Shown here: piece by piece, positions 1 through 10,055 of the stretch | Layout: each line of letters opens with the position of its first letter | Numbering within the stretch: position 1 is the first letter of the stretch | Assembly (NCBI GenBank): GCA_036346275.1 | Contig: CM070723.1 | Location: 54,328,743 to 54,392,742, forward strand | Reading direction: 5' to 3' | Source of the DNA: Otatea glauca | Lineage: Eukaryota > Streptophyta > Magnoliopsida > Poales > Poaceae | DNA: 64,000 nucleotides | Program-made: the position numbers and the translations under genes | The notes under the pieces: generated by a model | Databases searched by the model: none | The model's input: only the letters and a program-made list of their open reading frames with translations | What the model was told of the DNA's origin: nothing

Positions 1-276
1 GCGACGGGGTTCATGTGGCTAGTGCAGAGGAAGAAGAAGATCGAGCACACCTTCAAGATGATTAAGCAGACCGTGTCGTACGCGACGGAGGTGACGGCGT
101 TCGCCGAGAAGGGAAAGCTCAAGAAGATCACCGGCGTCAAGACCAAGGAGCTCCTGCTCTGGCTCAGCGTCGTCGAGGTCTACGTGCCAGAGGCCTCGCC
201 GGAGAAGGTCACCTTCAAGACCGGCACCGGCCTCTCCGACAGCTTCGACGCCACTGCATTTGCACTGGGAGAGTGA
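1..276 (+). CDS. DUF538 family protein, C-terminal part
   Basis: The frame is open from base 1 to the TGA at 274-276, so the start lies outside the window; the methionine at base 13 is internal. The visible 91 residues carry the DUF538 pattern: a hydrophobic TGFMWLVQRKKK segment, a basic GKLKKITGVKTKELLLW block and an EVYVPEASPEKVTFKTGTGL segment before a short tail. In plants this family (the Arabidopsis SVB protein is a member) consists of small one-domain proteins linked to trichome and stress traits, with no agreed biochemical activity. Codon use is GC-rich as in many grass genes, and there is no stop or frameshift. This is one of only two loci here that look functional. The family call is firm; any specific role is unknown. 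Confidence 0.85.
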   Translation, partial: ATGFMWLVQRKKKIEHTFKMIKQTVSYATEVTAFAEKGKLKKITGVKTKELLLWLSVVEVYVPEASPEKVTFKTGTGLSDSFDATAFALGE

Positions 277-448
277 GGAGTCGCTTAACTAGCCAAGAGC
301 AAAACCGTACCGTACGTGCTTCTTTTTTACACAAGCCGATCCATTATGTTCAAGCTGCTACATGTATATATGTGGCTAATATCTATCTTTTGCATTGCGA
401 ACATGTATAAGTATTCTTACATTTTGTTTTCCGTTGAAAAGAACGTAC

Positions 449-695
449 AACATGAACACACACGAATATAAAGAAGACGGGGCAATTTTCTCGTGTTATT
501 GCTTGTGTTATTCGCAAACTCATGAATACATACCCTTTTATAGTGGGCAGACCATATTTAATCAACTTGCTAACTAAGGCAACAACTAAACATGGAAAGC
601 CTAACTAAGGAAATAAACTAATTGATTTGATTTGATTGCTGACTGTATCATGATCTTTACTTTCTTTTATGATACGGCAAATCAACAATTTTGGT
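449..695. repeat. Left member of a diverged direct repeat pair
   Basis: This stretch aligns by eye with 1349-1604. Shared landmarks are CATGAACACACACGAA, GGGGCAATTTT, TTTTATAGTGGGC, AACATGGAAAGCCTAACTAA and CAAATCAACAATTTTGGTAA. Similarity fades on both sides, so the true ends are uncertain. It may be the 3' LTR of a small minus-strand LTR element whose other LTR is at 1328-1622. Confidence 0.6.
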
Positions 696-1327
696 AATTA
701 AGACTTATGGACTTTACTTGTCAAACTCATGCTAGACACAGAACGGTGAAAGCATCTCCTCAACATTCTATACTTAACTCAAGACAACGAACACATATCA
801 TCAACATCTTGGTCTTATTTTCAATGGACTCGACTCTGGACGGCGAACGCATCTTCTCAACATCCCAGGCTCAACTCTGACGGACTTGACTTAGGACGGC
901 GAACACATCCCCTCAACGACCTGGATTCCTCTTGGCACACGCAACGGTTTCCTTTTGATTTTCTCATACATCATGATCTCTTCTGATGTGCACGACATTT
1001 CTAAAGGAACTTGCACACGTTTATCTTGTAGACACAACTAGCACAAGAACTCACGTGATCATACAGAGTATCTCCTGACGCCGATTCTCCCCGCTCGCGA
1101 TGCAACTTCAACGGCACGGAGATTCGGATGAGAACTCAACAATGACTCGCTACATCGTCGTGACCTCTTCGTGAAGCCGTATGCACCGTCAAAGCCACGC
1201 TCGATGCACCATCGGATCCCGCTCAACACTGCATCACTCAGCGACGATAGCCTGCTCCGAGACAGAGAGTGGTGGCCTCCCCCGAGCAAGCGTGACACCA
1301 AGATTGAAACCTCGATCTAATACCAAT
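696..1327. other. Interior of the putative small LTR element
   Basis: No retroelement ORF is visible. At 790-930 a phrase of the type GGACGGCGAACRCATC...CTCAAC is repeated about three times at a spacing near 65-70 bp. The ORFs that cross it have no recognisable protein features. Confidence 0.35.
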
Positions 1328-1622
1328 TGTTAAGTTTAGCTCTGGATCATGAACACACACGAACACAAAGAAGATTTGGGGCAATTTTCCCTTGTGTTAT
1401 TGCTTGCGTTATTTTCAAACTCATGGATACATGCTCTTTTATAGTGGGCGAAACATCTAATTAACTTGCTAACCAAGACGACAATTAAACATGGAAAGCC
1501 TAACTAAGGAAACGAACTAACTGATTTGATTTGATTTGATTGTCGATTACATTATGATCTTTACTTAATTTTCATGACACGACAAATCAACAATTTTGGT
1601 AAATCTTTATTAGTTTCCAACA
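1328..1622 (-). repeat. Right repeat, LTR-like, next to a PBS-like site
   Basis: The segment starts TGTTAAG and ends TTTCCAACA, giving TG...CA ends and short terminal inverted repeats as in an LTR. Immediately to its left, read on the minus strand, is TTGGTATTAGATCG, close to the tRNA-Met primer site TGGTATCAGAGC of copia-type elements. That places a 5' LTR here on the minus strand. The interval back to the left repeat is only about 630 bp and has no retroelement ORF, so the whole (449-1622) would be a TRIM- or LARD-like non-autonomous element. The left LTR is poorly preserved and I found no convincing target duplication, so this stays tentative. Confidence 0.45.
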
Positions 1623-2492
1623 AAGTATATGCCACTGTGATTGCTTGATGCTTCTTTTGTACCATAGTATATATATTTTGCATCACAAATTCAGTTCATA
1701 AGCAAGCACGCGAGCTGTCATTCTTATTCATAACAACTAGAAACGTCTCTCCAAGTTAAGTCGGACGATAATCTCTCGGTGCTCATTCGTCTGCGCTCCT
1801 GACGTCTGAATTGCAGGGCTTGGCCGCACTGCGACGTCAGGCTCGACCTGAACCTGAACGATATATCTCCACTGAACAAACAACGGTTTGCAACTCGTCA
1901 GAATTGGCATCGAAATTAACCATTTCATCAAATGTCCATTTCGTCAAATCAAATGTCCAAGGAATGCTGCGGACCGCATGCCATTGATGAGGGAAGGTCG
2001 TACAATCCAGACATGGAAACTGTTCGTGTGGTACTGTATCTCGAGTGCAGCACTACTGAAGATTCCCGTAATCAGATCTAAAACGAGCATTTGGTTGTAG
2101 GATCGCCATGAATCTTCTGCATTTACACCAGGGGAGCAAAGAACATGTACACAATTTTCTACTCCGTAGGCAGACACTAGCTAGCAAGCTATTCCTTGCT
2201 TCAGGTTACAGTTATACCTTTGTTTTGCAAAGGTTCTTCAGTGAATTAGTTAGCTAGATAGAATTACCTCGACAGATCATATTCTTTCCTGAAAAGTGTT
2301 CTAAATCACTGGATGCCATCATTCAACCAAGGGCACTCAATTCAGAAATACAACATGCATCGAATACACTTTTCAAATGCTGAATCAGCTAAGTACAGAA
2401 AGGACTAGCACACCTGAACATTTTTTTTTGAGATGAGCTCTCCTAATTTGTGAGGTTCGAGATGCAAAATATTATAGCTTGAATAGATTATT
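1623..2492. other. Intergenic, nothing recognised
   Basis: About 870 bp with no gene, RNA or clear repeat. The two overlapping ORFs near 1737-2177 lie on opposite strands and show no domain-like composition. Confidence 0.4.
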
Positions 2493-2690
2493 AGAGCATA
2501 TACGATAGTATAGAAGACTACTGTCTATATACCCCTTCATGTTATGTAATGGCAAATCTAAAAATATCTTATACAATGGTTGATACTGTAGGGTTGTCTA
2601 TATGAGATCCTATAATCTTTTAATTATGATATAGTAAAAGTTTTTATAATAGACAATAACTTATACGACGGTGTTTTATGCTGTTTATAT
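2493..2690 (+). mobile_element. MITE-like repeat, copy a
   Basis: AT-rich sequence opening AGAGCATATACGATAGTATAG and carrying several GTCTATA motifs. It aligns with 29040-29285 and, in reverse, with 60590-60820, sharing the order: ...TACRATRGTATAGA..., GTCTATA..., TATACAATGGTTGAT/ATAATGGATCAT, then CTGTCTAT blocks. It has no coding capacity. The copies are diverged and the exact termini and target duplication are not resolved. Confidence 0.5.
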
Positions 2691-2868
2691 GACCGTTTCT
2701 TGACGAAAAGATAACTATACTCTCTCTTCCTTGTATCAACAAAAATATCACGTGACATAATATACGAACGGTTGACATCACACCACGGGGGAAATTTGAG
2801 GTCGTATGGAAATCTCACTTACCGCCCTATTACAGTTACAAAGCCAGCTGTGAGATTCTGAATTAAAT
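2691..2868 (+). pseudogene. NB-ARC family remnant, C-terminal end
   Basis: The plus strand here matches the end of the other plus-strand remnant (36540-36635). Both contain the phrase TATGGAAATCTCACTTACCG followed by a ...TTACAGTTACAAA..CCAGCTG.GAGA tail, which corresponds to the WKSHLPPCYSYKTSCE C-terminus of the family. A one-base loss before TATGG shifts the frame, and the part upstream is replaced by MITE-like sequence. It faces the minus-strand copy 1 tail to tail, the same arrangement as at 36180-43190. Not a working gene. Confidence 0.6.
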
Positions 2869-2931
2869 TGTAAGATTATGAGCAATAAGCGCTTAAATAA
2901 GAGGAAGAATTTGAGTTAATTAACTAGAGCT

Positions 2932-3628
2932 AGTTTTATAAACATGCCGTGTTACAACGTGATGCATGTTGCTATATATAGTATGTACATCTTCATTGTA
3001 TAAGAAGCATCTCCTTTTGGGAGATTCTCCTTTATGGCTAAGATGGTGTGATAAATTCAGATTTGAAGAACGCACGGCCATGTAATATTTAAGCCTTTTT
3101 GCCTTCTGGTACTTAATTGAGTGTTGGCTAAATGACTTGGATGGTTGAACAGGAAAAAAAACGAATACAAAATAACTGACAAGCACTTATAATTTAATGG
3201 ACCAGTTTGTCTTAGCTTCTAAATTATGGATTCTGGATTATAAGAAAAGTTATTCCTGATTATAGGAGAATTGGGTCGGGCCAACTGCGACTTCTGGGTT
3301 TCGGACCAGGCCGGCGAGAATCAGCGAGAATCAGGTTTCAGCCTGATTCTGATTCTATGTAGAGGGTAGCTTCTCATTGTGGGAGAAGTTGTCAAAAATC
3401 CTCCTGTTCGACAAACAATCTGCTTTTTTAAATGAAGTTGTGCAGAAGCTGAAACGAACGGAGCCAATATAGCTCATGAAAATTTGTCTCAACGTCATGC
3501 ATTATTCTAGTCAACACACGGAGTTTACATATAAGAAAATAGTAGTACAGTTGTTCAATTGTGATCTAACACCCTCCCAAAGAAAGAAAAACTTGTGATA
3601 TAGCATATGATCCAATACAACGACAAAA
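2932..3628. repeat. Duplicated 3' flank of NB-ARC copy 1
   Basis: From GTTTTATAAACATGCCGT onward this matches 41633-42053, the 3' flank of copy 2, including TAATATTTAAGCCTTTTTGC and ...TTTGTCTCAACGTCATGCAT. The match is interrupted only by the MITE at 3199-3465. The ORF on the minus strand (2920-3186) also has a counterpart in copy 2 (41594-41779) but is not conserved in frame, so I read it as noncoding. Confidence 0.7.
3199..3465. mobile_element. 267-bp MITE with empty site in a paralogous copy
   Basis: The ends form an imperfect inverted repeat: GGACCAGTTTGTCTTAGCTTCT at the left against GGCTCCGTTCGTTTCAGCTTCT read in from the right. It is flanked by AAT on both sides (3196-3198 and 3466-3468). 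The corresponding place in the copy 2 flank (near 41885-41900) reads CTTATAATTAATACAGCTCA with no insert, so this is a real insertion made after the duplication. No coding capacity. The superfamily is not certain. Confidence 0.75.
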
Positions 3629-5090
3629 TTAACCAAGTGCAATTCTGTTATTCCAAGAGCGCTTCCTCTTAACAACTATACTAGTCTGTAGCTCCCGAAG
3701 CTCACAAGTATAGATGTAGTTATAGTAAGGCGGTATCTGAGACTTCCATGCGAGGACTTCAAATTTAGCATGAGGCTTAACGCTTCCATACATCACATCT
3801 TGGAATCTTATCTTGGGAATATCCTCTTGAGAAGAGCATGTTTGATACTGATCATAAACCAAGAAATCTTCAGTAGCTCTACACATTCTTCGAACATAAG
3901 TGCGTTTATTGTCCTTCAAAAGATCCCAGGGATGTTCACCAAATTTAGAGAAATGTTCCTGTACGTAGCCTCTCAAAAAAGACAGGACCTTGCACCAATA
4001 GTGGATGTTAAAGTTTTCTCTCAACAAGCAAGCAGTAATATTTGCACCAATGAGACTTCCATTCAGCGCCCTGGCTATCTCCATGGCCAAATATGCAAAT
4101 CTTGGGTTTATCTCAGGATCTGTGCCTTCAAACGTAATCACCTTGAAGAAATACCAAAACGCTTCATGAGACAGACATTTAAGTGCTAGAGCCTGCGTTG
4201 TTCCAAACTTAATGATCTTGTCTGATCCGCTCGTGATTATGATTTTCCTACCACTTGTTGTGCACTGTTTAGAAGCAGAATACAAACTATTCCATGCACC
4301 TTCACTGAGATCCCCAACTACCTCAACAACAACCAGCAATCTCCCGTCTTCGTTCAAGGAACAATTTTGATATTTCATCCCAAGCATTCCATCTCTAAAA
4401 TCATTGTCGCTCAAGTAGACAATATGTGAAAAATAACTACGGACTCTTACATCATTGCAGACATGAGCGACAAGGGTGCTCTTCCCACTTTCCTGGACCG
4501 ACAATAGGTAGGACATCAGGATTGCCAACACTAGGGGTTTCTGCGTGCAGCAGGAAGTTGATGACCAGTTCCATTTCCATTTGGCGGCTAAACATGCACT
4601 TGTCCAACAAGAGATGCATGCTATAAGGCTGGCAATACAAGCGAGGATAGCTTTTCAAGAACACAACTAGCTCATTCACATCAAGAAGCATGGTGTTCAA
4701 ACTGTCGAGCGCCTCTTGCAATTCTATCGAAATACATGTTCTGCTAACAGAGAAACAACGACGTTTTGCAGAACTGAATTTAGACAGAGCCGAAGAGTGA
4801 CTCACAACTTGGTCTTTAGCTTCCTCTTCTCCGTGAGCTTGGTATCTGAAGATATCAAGCACGTAGCAACCCCGGTACATCGCTCTTCTCAGCATGTTCA
4901 GCTGTTGGAGCATCCCTTTGTTAGTGATGTGCCGGCCCGCAGCCTCGTCGACGATGACCTGCGCCCGGAATAGAATCCTTTCTAGGCTATCCTGCACGGC
5001 CAATGCCGGTGGCTTGGTGTATCTATCGATCAAGAAACTCATGGATCTTGTGGTGAGTTCACTCAGGACTGCAGAAAGGAAAATCTCCAT
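3629..5090 (-). pseudogene. CC-NB-ARC disease-resistance-like gene, copy 1
   Basis: The N-terminal half (5090-4500) begins MEIFLSAVLSEL and has the coiled-coil type segment with RAMYRGCYVLDIFRYQA; a stop five codons upstream supports this start. The C-terminal half (4531-3629) has the NB-ARC P-loop GKSTLVAHVC, a kinase-2 like GRLLVVVEVVGD and an RNBS-B like GRKIIITSGSDK, then a family-specific tail ending in basic residues. There is no LRR. Proteins of this class bind ATP/ADP and act in immune signalling. The two halves are in different frames: compared with copies 2 and 3, one C is missing from each of two runs at about 4484 and 4492, just before the P-loop. A third plausible lesion is the Ser for Arg in TSGSD. 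Read as a pseudogene unless the two-base loss is a sequence error. Confidence 0.85.
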
Positions 5091-5397
5091 CTGGGGAATC
5101 TCTCCTCAGGTGGGCGAGACAAGATAGTTCATGCTATGTTTCTGGTCATTGCAGATTAAGAAAGTCAGTACAGGTCTTATTGCCAAATGTTTTGTTTGAG
5201 CTGCCGCCAATACACGGTTCTGTGACGCTCAAGTCATGCAAAAGATCAATCTATTCAATGCGCACGTTATTTGACCTTTGGCACTCCTATAACTTATTGG
5301 CCTCATTAATAGTTTTTCTCTCTCTCTCTGTTCAATTCTAGTAACAGTTACTGTCATGAGTTTTTGTGTAGCAACACACGGCCATCTTGGACTCTTA

Positions 5398-5612
5398 GGG
5401 TGTGTTTGGTACGGCTCCAGCTCCATCAGATCCATGGGTATTTCTAACTTCACAGATCTGTGGAACTGGAGCTGTGAGTATATTAAGAGTGTTTAGGTGA
5501 ATCATCTTTTTTACATTTTAGACTAAAACTATAAACTTTATTCAATTTATTTTAGCCTACAAGATTCAGATTTAAGGTGGAGTTAGAATCTAGAGCTCTA
5601 CTAAACAGGACC
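5398..5612. mobile_element. Tourist-like MITE (PIF/Harbinger), TSD TTA
   Basis: The element opens GGGTGTGTTTGGTACGGCTC and, read from its other end, GGTCCTGTTTAGTAGAGCTC, an imperfect terminal inverted repeat. It is flanked by TTA on both sides (5395-5397 and 5613-5615), the target preference of PIF/Harbinger MITEs. The paralogous flank at 21350-21375 reads straight through (GAATCTTGTTCTCGATTCGC) where this copy has the insert, giving an empty site. Confidence 0.8.
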
Positions 5613-5615
5613 TTA

Positions 5616-6205
5616 GTCTAGATTCACCCAAAAGGTTTAGCCCGGAGTCTCCCATTCCCCTTGAGATTTGGTTCTCTCGGTAGCGCACAGCATAGGATTG
5701 TAACCCATAGTAATTACTTCTATGTTTCTTCACCGTTGGATCCTACTTGATGTGTTCCTGATACTTGATCACAGCCATCCTTTTGTTCAAGTTGAAGTCG
5801 CCCAACCGTTACTTTCTCTGCCGACTTCACTTCAACAGCGATACAATGGTTCTGAACTCTGAATTTCTTCCAGTATTGAACAGGCTCTGACATTTCTCCT
5901 ATACCGGATTGTTCTCCATAAGAATTTTTCTCGATTTTAGCGAGACGTTTCTAGTTACACTCATTTCCCTAGATTTGATTCGATAAACAACAAATGTCCA
6001 TAGCACCTAAGGACGCCCAAACTTGAGTACACAACTAAACTGGGTTACAGCAAGAACATTGAGTCGTGCATGTTTGTATAGATGGATTGTGATGAAAAGC
6101 AACTGCTAACCTTATACCAATTTTGGCAGCAGAAACTATCTGGTTGCTCAAAATTACAGCAATATAAACGAACTAATCAGCCCTGCATCAGTACAGTGAT
6201 CCATC
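5616..6205. other. Upstream flank of NB-ARC copy 1
   Basis: No gene. Parts resemble 21370-21440 (CACCCAAAAGGTTTAGCCCG against CGCCCAAAAGTGTTAGCACG, then TTCTAGTTACACTCATT against TTCTAGTTGCACTCATT), with about 260 bp more sequence between these landmarks here. It is therefore part of the duplicated family block. Confidence 0.5.
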
Positions 6206-6209
6206 CATT

Positions 6210-7335
6210 GGGGGTTTGAAATTTCGTTTTCGGTTCACATCCCAAAGGTGGTCGAAATTCGAAATTTCGACGAAATCTCGGAATTTCAGATGAAATCCGG
6301 TCAAAAATTCAAAAAGAAAATGAAATTCGGAATTTTTGAAACAAAAATTTCCAAAATTTTGGCCAAAATTACCGAAATTTCAGTCGATATCTCGACAAAA
6401 TTCAACCTAGTGAAAAATGGTGAAACGAGGTAAGAAAATTTTGAAACTTTTTATGAATGGTAATGACACATCATTATTGTTTCCATAAAAATTTTAGATG
6501 ATGATCAAGCCTAAGAAAGTTTTAAAACTTCTGAGAGTGCTAGTGTCTTGATAAAAGGGATGACTCGCAAATTTCAACCTAATGAAAAATTGTTCAAACC
6601 ATGTTAGAAAATTTTTAAAATTTTTGTGAATAGTCTTGATGCATAAATAATGTTCTCATGAAATATTTAGATAATGATCAAGCCAAAGGAATTTTCAAAA
6701 AATTCTACAGTGCTGATAAAAGCATTAGAGTGCTACATGTATTGCATCCATACATTTGATTGAGCAACCAAAAAAGGTTTATAATTTTTGAAACTTTTAG
6801 AGAAGGGTACTGAGGCAATTTATAAGGTTTCATAAAAATTTTAGATCATGATCACACATGAGTGAATTTATAAAATTCTGAAACTGTTACTGTCTCATTA
6901 TGTTCATTCTGTTCTTCATTTTTTAAACATAAAAAATGTAGTTAAATTATTTTGGAATTTTTTTGTATGATCCTAGACTAATAATGATGCTACCATAAAT
7001 TTTTTAGATTATTACCAGGCTTTATATTTTTTTAAAAAAAATCTGACATTGCTTCTATTATTTTTATAAAATATCTCAAGAATTCAGTTGTTTTCAAATT
7101 TTTTCATGAAAGATGACATTCTTAAGGGGTATTGACGTAAATATGGTCAGGTCTAGTCCTCCAAAGTTGAAATCCATTAAAAAATTACTGAGATTTTGAT
7201 GAAATTTACTGAAAATTTTGAAATTACTATAGCAATTTGAATTTTTTTCAAATTTTTTTATTCGTCCAGGATTTGAAATCTCATCCCGACGGAAATCCGA
7301 AATGTTAGCTGAATTTTTGCCGGGATTTTGAACTA
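6210..7335. repeat. AT-rich repeat built on GAAATTTCG-like words
   Basis: Starts GGGGGTTTGAAATTTCG and ends TTGCCGGGATTTTGAAC. The first 200 bp and the last 150 bp are dense in AAATTTCG/CGAAATTT words, and the middle is A/T-rich with phrases such as TTTAGATGATGATCAAGCC occurring more than once. It has no convincing ORF. It has the look of a diverged repetitive element, but I cannot place its class, and the ends are not clear inverted repeats. Confidence 0.45.
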
Positions 7336-7504
7336 TGCTAAAGAGTTCAGACCAAACACCAAAGTAGATGCCCAGTCAAAGGCTCAAAGTTCACCGTACT
7401 TGAAGTTATTGTTAGTTGTTGCAATTAACACATAGCAGTATAGTTTTTAATTTCCGCATTTGCAAAACAGAATCTCCCAAGTGGAGACACTACTACACAA
7501 ATAT

Positions 7505-8012
7505 ACATTACAATCGGTTCTTTTTTATCATCACAGTCGGTTCTGGTGGCGACACAAAGTCATGAGACAGAGATGAGGCGACATTATTACAAATGGTTCT
7601 CGCCGATAGAGATATGATTGGTCATCTCTATCGGTTCTTTGTAAGAAGCGATAGAGATGATTCGATCATCTCTATCGGTTCTTTGTAAGAAGCGATAGGG
7701 ATGAAGAAGTCATCTCTATCGCTTCTTTGTAAGAAGCGATAGAGATGATTCGATCATCTCTATCGCTTCTACAAAGAACCGATAGAGATGATCGTTATAT
7801 CTCTATCGCTTCTTAAAAGAACCGATAGAGATGATCGTATCATCTCTATCGCTCGACAAAGAACCGATAGAGATGAATACCCTCATCTCTATCGCTTCTT
7901 ATATAGAACCGATAGAGATGAGTCTATCATCCCTATCGCTTACAAAGAACCGACACAGATGAGCATCACATCTCTATCATTTTCTTGTGAGAACCGACAG
8001 AGATGAAGGGAT
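7505..8012. repeat. Left subterminal repeats of the CACTA element
   Basis: About twenty copies of short units built from ATCTCTATCGCTTCTT and its complement AAGAACCGATAGAGATGA, in both orientations, so that many adjacent pairs can fold into hairpins. Such subterminal motifs are the binding sites for TNPA-like proteins in En/Spm. The right-end set (19990-20460) has TAGTGATGA in place of TAGAGATGA, so the two ends are related but have diverged. Confidence 0.85.
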
Positions 8013-8130
8013 GTGCTGTGCTATTTTCTAATTCACCTCCAATCAAACATATTCCACACAATATGCACATATCACATTCACACGTAAATTACAGCATAAC
8101 ATATCACATTCAAAGAACATGAACACTATG

Positions 8131-10055
8131 TTACAACAAACACATATCACATTCGTTAACAAAATAGAACGTAAACATGCTTAACTGCATACATGCAATC
8201 GCATTCGATATGTAATATTTGTTCACATCCGGTCTAGTAGGAGCTTTCGGGATCTCTAACCGTCCGTCCTCCGACAAGCATTCTACCCAAGACTCACCGC
8301 ATAAGTGGTCTCGTATCTTGTTGAGTGCAGTGTTGTCTATACTCTTCCGGGGATATTGGTATGTCGCAAAATAGAAACGAGTGCTCAAATTTAAGTTTTC
8401 AAATTTCTATGTGAAAGACTAATTGTATAATAATGCATGTACTACCTTAGGGAAACGGTCCGAGCTTAATCAAGATCACCATGTGTTGCATGACATACAA
8501 ACCATAGCGGTCATCGCTGCCTGTTGATGACATCGTGAAGAAAGAAAAATAAATTAAGAGACGAAGAAAATATGTCGAAAATCTAAATCTTATATATGAT
8601 GAACCACTTGTACCATGAAGCGGACATACTCCACCTTGGAGCCCTTTTGTCGTCGTGTCCCTCCCGCTCGACGTATTCCTTGAAACCCCTATATACATTG
8701 GAGACGCCGTTGAGTAAAAAATAATGAACGTAGTTAAATACGTAAAATATTAGATAAGAGTGGTGCACTTATCGCCCAAAGGAGGCTTGATCGCAGAGGC
8801 CATCGGTCTCTTATCAACCGAATCAAAAGTGTACACTTTGTTGTCACTCTGGACGAGCACGAGTAGAACCTAGTGGTTGCTTATTAAATAGTATGTAGCG
8901 AAGAAAATAAATTTACATACGGTTTCAAGGCGTAGAAGTAATTGAACGGTGAAGTAGCACTTACTCTCGTGGTACGGAGTAGAATGAAGTCCTTCTTGAC
9001 TCGGCTTGCAATGCCCTCTTGATGTAGGAGACAACCCATTCCGGCTGAAGCCTAGCCATCGTCGCGACACAAGCTCGTGGTCGATTTAACCCAACTAGAT
9101 GTCGATTCGTCACGACTCATTGCCTCATCGCCGCAACTCGCATTGAATGTTAAAAAGCGTAATGCAAAATCCTATGGAAGTCATAAGGTCGTGCAACGTG
9201 GTGCGATACTCACAAAGGCCCGTGATCGCATAAGAGAAATATCGATGGCTATCGCTTGGTACGCATGCAAACAGATCCTCAAAACTAATCGAATGTCCCA
9301 TCCTCCTCGCGTGGAAATGTCCTTTCAGATCTAACATTGAAGTCGATACGCCGCTCTCTTTCGCTTGTCAACGTATCATCCATGGAGTCGTCGAGTCCAT
9401 ATGCCTAGAGCATTCAATTTGCCGGGGCGTAAAGGGCTTTCCATGTACGTAGGCCTTAAATTCATAAGACTTCTCTCGTGGTCGGGCAAGTGGGCTTTTC
9501 ATGTACCGAGGCGGCGCCGTGCCTTTGTGAGCCTAGCCTTTTAGCGAGAGGCCTCCAAAGGTTCTCGTGGTTGTCGTGCTAGTCCTTTTATGCACCAGCT
9601 CAGACTTTGTGCAAGGCTCGTCACGGCCGTGGGAGCAGCGCAGTACGGTAGGAACCTACAAAGCACGCGCACAATTAAGTAACTTGTTGCAATACTACTA
9701 GAATGGTACGTAAGACGTGAGGGATGTTTACCTTGACCAAGACGTCACTCGTCAGGCCACTTGATGAACAACATCCGCGTTAGCCCGAGAGTGGTGATGT
9801 CTTCGTTGGGGGAAGCTCGAGCACATGTGATAAGAAGGCTTCGTGGACGTAGTCCACCTGGACCCTCATATAGCCCTTCCCCAAAAGCTGACCATGCACC
9901 GTGTCGGTCTCCTTGCATGGAAATGCAATCCCGCGTGCAACCTCAACAGAAATCCGTCTTCCGTCGAGGTGAGTCGGCACTTGTAGGCGCCACAAAAAGT
10001 GCGCAATTTGAAAGAAAACATATGAAGAGTTACCTCGCACCATTAAGTTAGGCAA
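8131..10055 (-). pseudogene. CACTA-borne Ulp1/C48 peptidase-like gene, exon pieces
   Basis: Several minus-strand segments line up in order with the second gene of grass CACTA elements. 10055-9780 holds a DUF8039-like block (ISVEVARGIAFPCKETDTVH). Near 8873-8771 is NHWVLLVLVQSDNK...YTFDSVDK, with the His and Asp expected in a C48 peptidase. 8715-8590 has YRGFKEYVEREGHDDKRAP, 8545-8450 has YGLYVMQHM, and 8390-8150 has NTALNKIRDHLCGESW. Introns separate them; GT donors are plausible but I did not resolve all splice sites. The residue expected to be the catalytic Cys appears as Tyr (8504-8506). The N-terminal exons between 10056 and about 11330 are not resolved. Family assignment good, gene model poor. 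Confidence 0.6.
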
